The position numbers and the translations under genes were made by a program. Under the pieces are notes generated by a model. It was not told the origin of the DNA, ran no database searches, and worked only from the letters and a program-made list of their open reading frames with translations. Shown piece after piece: positions 1-5,336 of a DNA stretch of 6,647 bases. The stretch's first letter is position 1. The number at the start of each line of letters is the position of its first letter. The DNA comes from Anaerolineae bacterium (lineage in GTDB: Bacteria; Chloroflexota; Anaerolineae; JAFGEY01). The stretch lies in NCBI GenBank assembly GCA_016929205.1, contig JAFGJF010000606.1, forward strand, positions 1 through 6,647, written 5' to 3'.

Positions 1-444
1 CGCCTGGGCCAGGCCCACGCGCTGGCGGTAGCCCTTGCTCAACTCGCGGATCGGACGGGTCAGATGATCGGCCAGGGCGGTCGATTCGATCGCCTGAGAC
101 AACGCCTCAAGCTGCATCTCTTGCGGGATCTGGCGCAGGTTGGCGATCATCATCAGGTACGATTGCACCGTCAGCTCGGGATACAGCGGCGCGTTCTCGG
201 GCAAATAGCCGATCCGCTCCTGCACCGCCAGCGTATCGGACAGCACGTCCAGCCCGTCGACGCGCACCTGTCCCTCGTCGGGCTGCAAGTAACCGGTCAG
301 GATCTTGATCATGGTCGTCTTGCCCGCGCCGTTGGGGCCGAGCAGGCCGATAATTTCGCCTTCCTCGATCCGGAACGAGACGTCTTTGAGGGCCCGGACC
401 GGGCCGTACGATTTGGACATATGTTTGACATCGATCATGGTCAT
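1..444 (-). CDS. ABC-2 type transporter ATP-binding protein (N-terminal part, cut by window edge)
   Basis: This is the nucleotide-binding subunit of an ABC transporter of the ABC-2/gliding-motility (GldA-like) or drug-export type. It would hydrolyse ATP on the cytoplasmic face to drive a separate membrane permease, which should lie beyond the left edge. The 148 visible residues start MTMIDVKHMSKSYG. They contain an aromatic A-loop region (Tyr13), Walker A GPNGAGKTT at 36-44, and the Q-loop region IGYLPENAPLYPEL at about 78-91. The Q-loop Gln position is Glu84, which is usual in this subfamily. The signature LSKGYRQRVGLAQA is at 135-148, with LSKGY in place of LSGGQ, also common in the group. 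Walker B and everything after it lie outside the window. The ATG at 444 is chosen over the in-frame ATG at 438 because AAAGGAAG (455-462) sits 10 nt upstream of it. A promoter precedes it, so it is probably the first gene of its transcript. The ATPase assignment is firm; the substrate is unknown. Confidence 0.95.
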   Translation of the reverse strand, partial: MTMIDVKHMSKSYGPVRALKDVSFRIEEGEIIGLLGPNGAGKTTMIKILTGYLQPDEGQVRVDGLDVLSDTLAVQERIGYLPENAPLYPELTVQSYLMMIANLRQIPQEMQLEALSQAIESTALADHLTRPIRELSKGYRQRVGLAQA

Positions 445-454
445 AATTGTCGTT

Positions 455-462
455 CTTCCTTT
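455..462 (-). promoter_or_regulatory. Ribosome binding site of the ABC-2 ATPase gene
   Basis: On the minus strand this reads AAAGGAAG. It ends 10 nt before the ATG at 444 and 16 nt before the alternative ATG at 438, so it favours the first start. Confidence 0.6.
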
Positions 463-537
463 CGGAGTTGCTCTACCATTGTGGTCGCCAGGAGCAGAAC
501 GTGCCAGACGTGACGGCCGCCCCCGGCATGACAGGAA

Positions 538-566
538 AATATACACCCAATCGGAGAATTTGTAAA
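538..566 (-). promoter_or_regulatory. Predicted sigma-70 type promoter for the ABC-2 ATPase gene
   Basis: On the minus strand a -35 box TTTACA (566-561, five of six matches to TTGACA) is followed by exactly 17 nt and a -10 box TATATT (543-538, five of six matches to TATAAT). Transcription would begin near 531, giving a leader of roughly 87 nt before the ATG at 444. The surrounding 538-600 stretch is clearly AT-richer than the genes. This is a sequence prediction only. Confidence 0.55.
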
Positions 567-596
567 ATCATTTCAAAATAGAGGAAGGTACCTTGC

Positions 597-805
597 AAAA
601 AGTAGGGCGGGAGCGACCGCACTGAAGACACCGTGCTACGTCGCGACGCCCCATAAATGGGGCTCGTTTATCGCATTGTGAGCCGGGTTTATCCGGCGTT
701 GCTCCGTAGCGTGCGCTGTATTTGAGCGCAGCGATTACATCGCAGCGTGGCCAGCAAAGTGTTACCCTCTTTCCGAACCATCCCGATACGCGATTGGAAA
801 TCGCG
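597..805. repeat. Hairpin-rich non-coding stretch (possible interspersed palindromic element)
   Basis: This lies within the 388-bp gap between the ABC-2 ATPase gene and the helical-protein gene and holds no credible gene. It contains a close series of inverted repeats: GCGG/CCGC at 607-620; the palindrome CGTCGCGACG at 639-648; GCCCCA-TAAA-TGGGGC at 648-663; GCCGG-GTTTAT-CCGGC at 682-697; TGCGCT-GTATTTG-AGCGCA at 712-730; GCGAT-TAC-ATCGC at 731-743; and CGCGATT-GGA-AATCGCG at 789-805. In addition, GCTACG at 635-640 can pair with CGTAGC at 705-710 and enclose the hairpins at 648-663 and 682-697. The density of short stems in 200 bp looks like a REP-type or other dispersed palindromic element, or a structured transcript. 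Only the stems are seen; the class is inferred. Confidence 0.5.
789..805 (-). terminator. Possible transcription-end hairpin of the helical-protein gene
   Basis: A perfect 7-bp stem with a 3-nt loop (CGCGATT GGA AATCGCG) begins 27 nt past the TAG stop at 835-833 on the minus strand. No U-run follows it. It is therefore not a canonical intrinsic terminator and may only stabilise the 3' end. A weaker 4-bp hairpin at 607-620, followed on the minus strand by TTTTT at 601-597, is an alternative end point. Confidence 0.3.
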
Positions 806-832
806 CCTACAATCGACACCTCCGGCAAGCTG

Positions 833-2224
833 CTAGATCCGCTGTATAGTTGTGCAGTCGGCATTCGAGAGGGCACACACGGCCCGGATGCTGGCCTGGG
901 GATCGACCAGGTTGGCCAACGGGGTAAAACCGGCCCGGCGCAGCAAGCACAACGTCGGGCCGAGCAGATGCAGATTATTGAGCAGCGGCTCGGTGTACTG
1001 GATCGCGCCATACAGGGCGCGGCGGATGTGGTGCTGCTGCCCGACGTGGTTGTTCCAGTCCACGCCTTCGGTCAGAAACCCGAGCGAACCGTAATGGTGG
1101 TGGGCGATGGCGGTCAGCACGCCCAGCGCCACGCCCAGATGCGCCTCATCACCTTTTGCCAACCACGCCTCCAGGTGCGCCTGGGCCACCTCGGCGTTCT
1201 CCCACAGGTAAGCCGTATCCCAGCTCTCCTCCATCCAGAACAGCCCCCTGGTCACCACCCCGTTGCGGTCCTCACCCATCCGAAAGCGCGCCATCGCCGG
1301 CAGCGCGACCTCGTAGGCAAATTTGCGCCATGCCGGGCCGCGTGGCCCCGTCCAGTCATGCAGCAGGCGAAAGGCCACAGCATAGGCCACATTCTCGTGG
1401 TCGTCAAAGGTGTCGTGGTTGATGCTGCCCCACAGCCCGCCGGCAGCGTAAAGCGCATCCCCCAGCCGCCGCGCGGACCTCATTTTTCCGGTCATGGCCC
1501 AGAGCTGCAGCAAAAACAGCCCGTCGGCGCTGTGGTCAAAAATCGGATCGGGTGAGCCGTGCGGCGACAGTTCGTACGCTTCCCCTTTAATCGTGATCCG
1601 CCTCGGCACCCACCCGTTCTCCAGCAGCGGCACGTGTTCCTCAAGCCACGTCGAGAGATTGCCCGCAGCGACCCTCAACTTGTCCACGCGCGACCGCAGC
1701 CCTTTATCCATCCCATCACTCCTATCCTGCTCTTCAATCCTGTCCATCCTGCCAATCCGGTCAATCCTGTAATGCTCTTCAATCTCGCCCGCGAACGCGA
1801 GCATCTGCACTCCGATCTTGGCCAGTGAGCCGGGGCACAACCAGTCGTCGTTGTGAGCATAATTGAGGCAAAACCGGTTCTCCGCCAGGTGCCAGTACGG
1901 ATAGATGAACCCGTCGTCGCGGATAAACCCATCCTCCAGCACGTGGTCGAGCAGGCGCAGCGCCTGGTCCTGGATCGAGGCGTCGTCCAGGTAGACGCCC
2001 CAACGGTACAACAACTGCGCCCCGCCGACCGCGTTCGCCGCCCAGCCCGGCCCTTCCAGGTCGCCGAACTCGTGCCAATGCATGATCGCCCCGTCCGGAT
2101 CGACAAAGCTCGACCTGGCCCGCAGGCGGCTGCCGCCCGCCTCTTCCAGGCAGGCCAGGGCAAAATGCGCCGAGGCGTTGGCGCTGGCAAAAAGTGTGTT
2201 CAAGATCTGGGAATCGATTGTCAT
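833..2224 (-). CDS. Unassigned soluble helical protein, possibly an (alpha/alpha) toroid-type enzyme
   Basis: The product is 463 residues with no signal peptide or membrane segments, so it is probably cytoplasmic. I cannot place it in a family with confidence. The sequence alternates amphipathic helices with Trp-, His- and Asp-rich loops, in the style of six-hairpin glycosidase/epimerase-like (alpha/alpha) toroids. Candidate active-site loops are MHWHEFGD (48-55), NYAHNDDW (121-128), IFDHSADG (228-235), WMEESWD (330-336) and AIAHHHYG (372-379). Residues about 147-176 (EIEEHYRIDRIGRMDRIEEQ and onward) are a charged low-complexity insert encoded by a 9-bp tandem repeat and look foreign to the fold. 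The start at 2224 is chosen because AGGAGAGG lies just upstream (AGGAG spaced 6 nt). The longer start at 2311 would translate a decayed interspersed repeat. It is transcribed divergently from a WYL regulator that may control it. A carbohydrate-active role is only a guess. Confidence 0.8.
   Translation of the reverse strand: MTIDSQILNTLFASANASAHFALACLEEAGGSRLRARSSFVDPDGAIMHWHEFGDLEGPGWAANAVGGAQLLYRWGVYLDDASIQDQALRLLDHVLEDGFIRDDGFIYPYWHLAENRFCLNYAHNDDWLCPGSLAKIGVQMLAFAGEIEEHYRIDRIGRMDRIEEQDRSDGMDKGLRSRVDKLRVAAGNLSTWLEEHVPLLENGWVPRRITIKGEAYELSPHGSPDPIFDHSADGLFLLQLWAMTGKMRSARRLGDALYAAGGLWGSINHDTFDDHENVAYAVAFRLLHDWTGPRGPAWRKFAYEVALPAMARFRMGEDRNGVVTRGLFWMEESWDTAYLWENAEVAQAHLEAWLAKGDEAHLGVALGVLTAIAHHHYGSLGFLTEGVDWNNHVGQQHHIRRALYGAIQYTEPLLNNLHLLGPTLCLLRRAGFTPLANLVDPQASIRAVCALSNADCTTIQRI
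1717..1784 (+). repeat. 9-bp tandem repeat (CAATCCTGT type) inside a coding region
   Basis: Read on the plus strand, four adjacent 9-bp units are clear: CAATCCTGT (1735-1743), CCATCCTGC (1744-1752), CAATCCGGT (1753-1761) and CAATCCTGT (1762-1770). More diverged units flank them. The 11-mer GCTCTTCAATC occurs at 1729-1739 and again at 1774-1784, exactly 45 bp apart. All spacings are multiples of three, so on the minus strand the array encodes a three-residue periodic peptide (RID RIG RMD RI...) without breaking the frame of the helical-protein gene. The same unit appears at 2501-2518. Confidence 0.8.
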
Positions 2225-2230
2225 CTGCCT

Positions 2231-2235
2231 CTCCT
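2231..2235 (-). promoter_or_regulatory. Ribosome binding site that sets the helical-protein start
   Basis: On the minus strand AGGAG is followed by 6 nt (AGGCAG) and the ATG at 2224. The strength and spacing decide in favour of this start over the in-frame upstream candidate at 2311. Confidence 0.7.
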
Positions 2236-2241
2236 GTAAAA

Positions 2242-2300
2242 CCCCTGTCATTGCGAACGGCGATGGGTTGTATCGCCGCGAAGCCATCTCCGGGGATGTC
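2242..2300. repeat. Decayed interspersed palindromic repeat (TCATTGCGA ... GAAGC-ATCTC type)
   Basis: The plus strand reads CCCCTGTCATTGCGA (2242-2256), then a 7-bp hairpin CGGCGAT/ATCGCCG (2258-2264 with 2272-2278), then GAAGCCATCTCCGGGGATG (2280-2298). This order resembles a dispersed repeat I recall from many environmental bacterial genomes: a TCATTGCGA block, a variable stem, then GAAGCAATCTC and GGGGATTGC. The hairpin and motif order are seen directly; the link to the dispersed family is from memory. It lies in the predicted 5' leader of the helical-protein gene. Confidence 0.55.
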
Positions 2301-2318
2301 CATTCGCTCAACCCGGTA

Positions 2319-2431
2319 TTGCCACATGTGTCCCTATCTTAGCACATCCGGCCCCTCCTGGCAATCAAATCCTTTTGCCAAATACGGAAAATTGCCCTGC
2401 AGTGAGTCCTATTTATGACAGTATGTGGCAA
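2319..2431. promoter_or_regulatory. Repeated TTGCC(A)-type motifs in the divergent control region, possible operators
   Basis: Three related 11-mers occur between the two opposing promoters: TTGCCACATGT (2319-2329, plus), TTGCCAAATAC (2375-2385, plus) and TTGCCACATAC (2431-2421, minus). The second and third differ at one base. The first and third form a 9-bp inverted repeat, TTGCCACAT/ATGTGGCAA. Such a layout could be a binding array for the divergently encoded regulator, but no binding site is established and one TTGCCA also serves as a -35 box. Confidence 0.35.
2336..2364 (-). promoter_or_regulatory. Predicted promoter for the helical-protein gene
   Basis: On the minus strand a -35 box TTGCCA (2364-2359, five of six matches) is followed by a 17-nt spacer and TAAGAT (2341-2336) as -10. 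The -10 is preceded by TGC, which forms an extended -10 motif. Transcription would start near 2329, at the palindrome CACATGTG (2323-2330), giving a leader of about 105 nt that contains the interspersed repeat. Prediction only. Confidence 0.5.
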
Positions 2432-2438
2432 GATTTTG

Positions 2439-2447
2439 TGGTATAAT
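2439..2447 (+). promoter_or_regulatory. Predicted extended -10 promoter for the WYL regulator gene
   Basis: TGGTATAAT contains a perfect TATAAT (2442-2447) preceded by TG one base upstream, the extended -10 pattern. No good -35 is present at 16-18 nt; ATGACA at 2415-2420 is 21 nt away. Transcription would start near 2454, with a leader of about 94 nt that includes the AATCCTGT repeat. Confidence 0.55.
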
Positions 2448-2500
2448 AATGACATAAACTGACTTGTTTCAACCAAAGGCCAATAAACCTTTATCTATAA

Positions 2501-2518
2501 AAATCCTGTTCATCCTGT
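2501..2518 (+). repeat. AATCCTGT/CATCCTGT repeat copy in the regulator leader
   Basis: Two adjacent 9-bp units, AAATCCTGT (2501-2509) and TCATCCTGT (2510-2518), match the unit of the array at 1735-1770 and have the same plus-strand orientation. A diverged continuation (GTATCGGTT) follows. The copy sits just upstream of the regulator's ribosome binding site (2537-2541). Confidence 0.65.
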
Positions 2519-2547
2519 GTATCGGTTTTTCAATCCAGGAGCAAGAG

Positions 2548-3519
2548 ATGAGTAACGTTGCCACGCGGCTTCTGTCGCTGATTCTGCTGCTACAATCGAG
2601 GGCCAGTTGGAAAGCGTCCGAACTGGGAGACGAACTCAAGGTCTCGGAACGCACCGTACACCGCTACATGGGCATGCTCGAAGAGATGGGCATCCCGATC
2701 TATTCCGAGCGCGGGCCGTACGGCGGCTTTGCCCTGATGCGTGGCTACAAGCTGCCGCCGCTGATCTTTACCGCCGAGGAAGCGACCGTGCTCTATATGG
2801 GGGCCAACCTGATCCGCGAAGTGTGGGGGCGCACCTACGACGCCGCCGTCACCTCGGTAACGGCCAAGCTGGACAACGTCCTGCCCGACGACCTGCGGCA
2901 CGAGGTCGCCGAGGCCAGGCAGCGGTTGGTCGTGTCCGAGCTGACCGCCCGCGACTACCGCCCCTGGGAATCGGCGATCCACACCCTGCGCGAGTGCATC
3001 GCCGCCCAGCGCTGCGTCAACGTCCAGTATCACAGCTTTGGCCTCGAGGAGACCGAACGCGTCGTCGAGCCCTATGCCCTGGCTCTGAAATGGGGACTGT
3101 GGTACCTGGTTGGGTTCTGCCGCCTGCGCCAGGACCTGCGCACCTTTCGCGTCGACCGCATCCGGCAGCTCGCCCCCGCGGAAAGCCGCTTCTCGATGCC
3201 CCGCGATTTCGACGTGCGCGAGTACATGGCCCGTATGGCCCACCTGGAGCCGACGTACAAGGTGCGCATCCACTTTGACGCTCGCGTCGCCGCCACGGTG
3301 CGCGAGCACCACGCCCACTGGATGGAGATCGAGGACCACGCCGACGGCTCGCTGACCGCGCAGTTTGGACAGACGAACCTCAATTGGGTCACCGGCTGGC
3401 TGTTGAGCTTTGGCGGCATGGCCCGGGTCATCGAGCCGCAAGAGCTGATCGACCGCCTATGCCAGGCCGCAGAGAGCGCGCTGCGGTGCTACGCCTCGGC
3501 CTCTTGCTCGATATTCTGA
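2548..3519 (+). CDS. YafY-family transcriptional regulator: winged helix-turn-helix plus WYL domain
   Basis: This is a 323-residue DNA-binding regulator. WYL proteins are generally thought to sense small ligands or nucleic-acid signals and to activate or repress nearby genes. The N-terminal winged helix-turn-helix spans about 5-62, with recognition region VSERTVHRYMGMLEEMGI and wing YSERGPYGGFAL. A linker of roughly 75-135 follows. The WYL domain covers about 140-210, with the name-giving motif at W185-Y186-L187 (GLWYLVGFC) and the conserved basic stretch LRTFRVDRI at 197-205. A WCX-like C-terminal domain (about 235-315) ends the protein, and the length is normal for the family. The ATG at 2548 is preferred because AGGAG (2537-2541) lies 6 nt upstream; an upstream TTG at 2464 would translate the leader repeat. 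It is divergent from the unassigned helical-protein gene, its most likely target. Its last 31 bp overlap the exporter gene on the opposite strand. Confidence 0.93.
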   Translation: MSNVATRLLSLILLLQSRASWKASELGDELKVSERTVHRYMGMLEEMGIPIYSERGPYGGFALMRGYKLPPLIFTAEEATVLYMGANLIREVWGRTYDAAVTSVTAKLDNVLPDDLRHEVAEARQRLVVSELTARDYRPWESAIHTLRECIAAQRCVNVQYHSFGLEETERVVEPYALALKWGLWYLVGFCRLRQDLRTFRVDRIRQLAPAESRFSMPRDFDVREYMARMAHLEPTYKVRIHFDARVAATVREHHAHWMEIEDHADGSLTAQFGQTNLNWVTGWLLSFGGMARVIEPQELIDRLCQAAESALRCYASASCSIF

Positions 3520-5324
3520 TAACTGAGCGAATAGAGGCGGTAATAGGCCCCCTGCTGGGCCAGCAGCTCCTCGTGCGTGCCCCGTTCGATGATCTCGCCG
3601 TGATCCATGACCAGGATCTGGTCGGCGCGGGTGATCGTCGACAGGCGGTGGGCGATCACAAAAGAGGTGCGCCCCTCCAACAGCCGCTCCATCGCTTCCT
3701 GGATCAACCGTTCGGTTTGCGTATCCACGCTCGACGTCGCCTCGTCCAGGATCAAGATCCGGGGGTCAGCCAGCAGGGCGCGGGCGAACGACAAGAGCTG
3801 CCGCTGCCCCACCGACAGCAGCGCCCCGCCCTCCTGCACCTCGGTATCGTACCCGTCGCTCAGTTTTTCGATAAACTCGTGCGCGCCGACCGCGCGCGCC
3901 GCCTCCTCGATCTGTTCGTCCGTCGCCTCGAGCCGCCCGTAGCGAATGTTATCCTTGACCGTGCCGTTGAACAGGAACGGCTCCTGGAAAACGGTGCTGA
4001 TCTGCCGGTGCAGGCTGGCCTGTTTCACCTCCCGCAAATCGGTGCCGTCGATCCGGATTGCGCCGCCGTCGACGTCGTAAAAGCGGCTCAAGATCTTGAT
4101 CATCGAACTCTTGCCCGCCCCGGTCTCGCCCACAAAGGCCACCATCTGTCCAGGCTGGACCTCGAGGTCGATCTGTTTCAGGACCATCGTCTCGGCATCG
4201 TAGCCAAAGGTCACGTTCTCAAAGGTGACGTGCCCCTCGACCGCCGGCAGATCGATCGCATCGGGCGCGTCGACGATCGTCGGCCGCGTGTCGAGCAGGT
4301 CAAAGATCCGCTCGCCGGAGGCCATCGCCGACTGGAGCTCGTTGAACCGCGCCGCCAGGTCGCGGATCGGAAAGAAAAAGTTGTTGATATACATCGTAAA
4401 CGCGATCAGCGTGCCCGCGCTCAATGCTTGATTCAGCACCTGCGTGCCGCCGTACCAGATCACCAGCCCGGTGGCGACCATGCTCAGCAGGTCGACGCCG
4501 GGAAAAAAGATGGCCGACAGCCGCACCGACTGGATGTTGGCGTCGAAATGAGCCTTGTTCAACTCGTCGGCAAAGCGGCGATAGTTGAATGCCTGGCGGG
4601 AAAAGGACTGCACCACGCGCACCCCGCTAATGTTCTCCTGCAAATCGGCGTTGACCAGGGCATTGGCACTACGGGCCCCGCGAAAGGCCCGGCGTGAACG
4701 CCGCCGCCAGATCTCGGTCGCCACGACCATCACCGGCAGCACCGCGAACGAGACCAACGACAGGCTGGCGTTCATGGAAAACATGACCACGATCGTGCCC
4801 ACGAGGTTGATCAGGTCGTTGATGAAAAAGATCACCGACCAGGTGATCAAATCCTGGATCCGCATCACGTCCGTCGTCAGGCGCGACATCAGCCGTCCGA
4901 CCTCGTGCTCGCTGAAAAAGTCCATGGACAGCTCTTGGAACTTGTTAAAAAGCTGGTTGCGCATCGTGAAAATGGCCGACGTGCCCACCCAGGCCATGAT
5001 GTTGATCCGCAGGATCGTGATCAGTGCGCTGAGCGCGTTCAGGCCGAGGTAGACAAAGATCATGTTGAGCAAATACGCCGGCCTGACCTGGCCGAGGCCG
5101 ACGTCGACGATCTGCGAAACGATCCACGGCCGGGCCAGCGCGATCAGGGCGATCGAGGCCATCAGCACCGCCGACAGGATGACCTGCCAGGCATAAGGCT
5201 TGAGGTACGACAGCAGCCGCCCCATAATCGTCGGATCAAAGGGCTTGTAGCCGAACTCTTCTTCCAAAACGTCCGTTTGTCTCTTTTTCGTTTCGGTTGC
5301 GTTTGACCGTCTTGTTTCCGTCAC
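3489..5324 (-). CDS. Heterodimeric ABC exporter subunit with intact catalytic residues and degenerate signature (LSVGQ)
   Basis: This is a full-length 611-residue half-transporter: a six-helix membrane domain (segments near 47-68, 85-106, 161-183, 187-206, 268-292 and 303-322) followed by an ATPase domain (about 362-600). Walker A is GETGAGKSS (399-407), the Q-loop Gln is 447, Walker B ILILDE is 523-528 with catalytic Glu528, the D-loop SSVD is 531-534, and the switch His is 559. The signature is LSVGQ (503-507) rather than LSGGQ. In TM287/288-like exporters this subunit supplies the working Walker site, and its altered signature faces the partner's degenerate site. The GTG at 5324 is chosen because AGGGGT lies 6 nt upstream; an in-frame GTG at 5363 has no such site and would overlap the upstream gene. 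It starts 10 bp after the upstream gene's stop, so the two are almost certainly co-transcribed. The substrate cannot be told. Confidence 0.95.
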   Translation of the reverse strand: MTETRRSNATETKKRQTDVLEEEFGYKPFDPTIMGRLLSYLKPYAWQVILSAVLMASIALIALARPWIVSQIVDVGLGQVRPAYLLNMIFVYLGLNALSALITILRINIMAWVGTSAIFTMRNQLFNKFQELSMDFFSEHEVGRLMSRLTTDVMRIQDLITWSVIFFINDLINLVGTIVVMFSMNASLSLVSFAVLPVMVVATEIWRRRSRRAFRGARSANALVNADLQENISGVRVVQSFSRQAFNYRRFADELNKAHFDANIQSVRLSAIFFPGVDLLSMVATGLVIWYGGTQVLNQALSAGTLIAFTMYINNFFFPIRDLAARFNELQSAMASGERIFDLLDTRPTIVDAPDAIDLPAVEGHVTFENVTFGYDAETMVLKQIDLEVQPGQMVAFVGETGAGKSSMIKILSRFYDVDGGAIRIDGTDLREVKQASLHRQISTVFQEPFLFNGTVKDNIRYGRLEATDEQIEEAARAVGAHEFIEKLSDGYDTEVQEGGALLSVGQRQLLSFARALLADPRILILDEATSSVDTQTERLIQEAMERLLEGRTSFVIAHRLSTITRADQILVMDHGEIIERGTHEELLAQQGAYYRLYSLSYQNIEQEAEA

Positions 5325-5330
5325 TGTACC

Positions 5331-5336
5331 ACCCCT
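5331..5336 (-). promoter_or_regulatory. Ribosome binding site overlapping the upstream stop codon
   Basis: On the minus strand TAGGGGTGGTACAGTG joins the TAG stop of the upstream exporter gene (5337-5335) to an AGGGGT site, 6 nt before the GTG start at 5324. This arrangement suggests translational coupling of the two subunits and balanced dosage. Confidence 0.55.

Noticed and set aside
415..438. ATG at 438, or the internal ATG at 420-418, as the start of the ABC-2 ATPase
   Set aside because: The ribosome binding site spacing favours 444. Starting at 420 would drop the first beta-strand and begin too close to the A-loop.
600..760. Possible tRNA in the hairpin-rich stretch (outer stem enclosing two hairpins)
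   Set aside because: There is no T-loop GTTCRANNC motif, no CCA end, and the stem lengths do not fit acceptor, D, anticodon and T arms.
722..1555. Plus-strand open frame (277 codons) opposite the helical-protein gene
   Set aside because: Its composition is dominated by Gln, His, Arg and Pro, and it starts inside the hairpin-rich stretch. The minus-strand frame has the ribosome binding site, promoter and balanced composition.
1717..1784. Possible CRISPR-like array
   Set aside because: The units are 9 bp and directly adjacent without spacers, and they lie inside a coding frame; no cas genes are present.
2225..2311. Upstream start at 2311 for the helical protein (29 extra residues)
   Set aside because: The extension translates the decayed interspersed repeat and lacks a good ribosome binding site, while the ATG at 2224 has AGGAG at ideal spacing.
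2464..2547. Upstream TTG start for the WYL regulator (28 extra residues)
   Set aside because: The extra residues translate the AATCCTGT repeat. The ATG at 2548 has a strong AGGAG site and gives the normal family N-terminus.
2590..3441. Minus-strand open frame (283 codons) opposite the WYL regulator
   Set aside because: It is the complementary shadow of a clear wHTH-WYL protein and has no ribosome binding site or domain pattern of its own.
3384..4697. Long plus-strand open frame (437 codons) opposite the exporter gene
   Set aside because: It lies antisense to a full-length ABC exporter gene with all motifs in order. Its translation is rich in His, Arg, Gln and Pro with no recognisable motif, which is typical of a GC-rich shadow frame.
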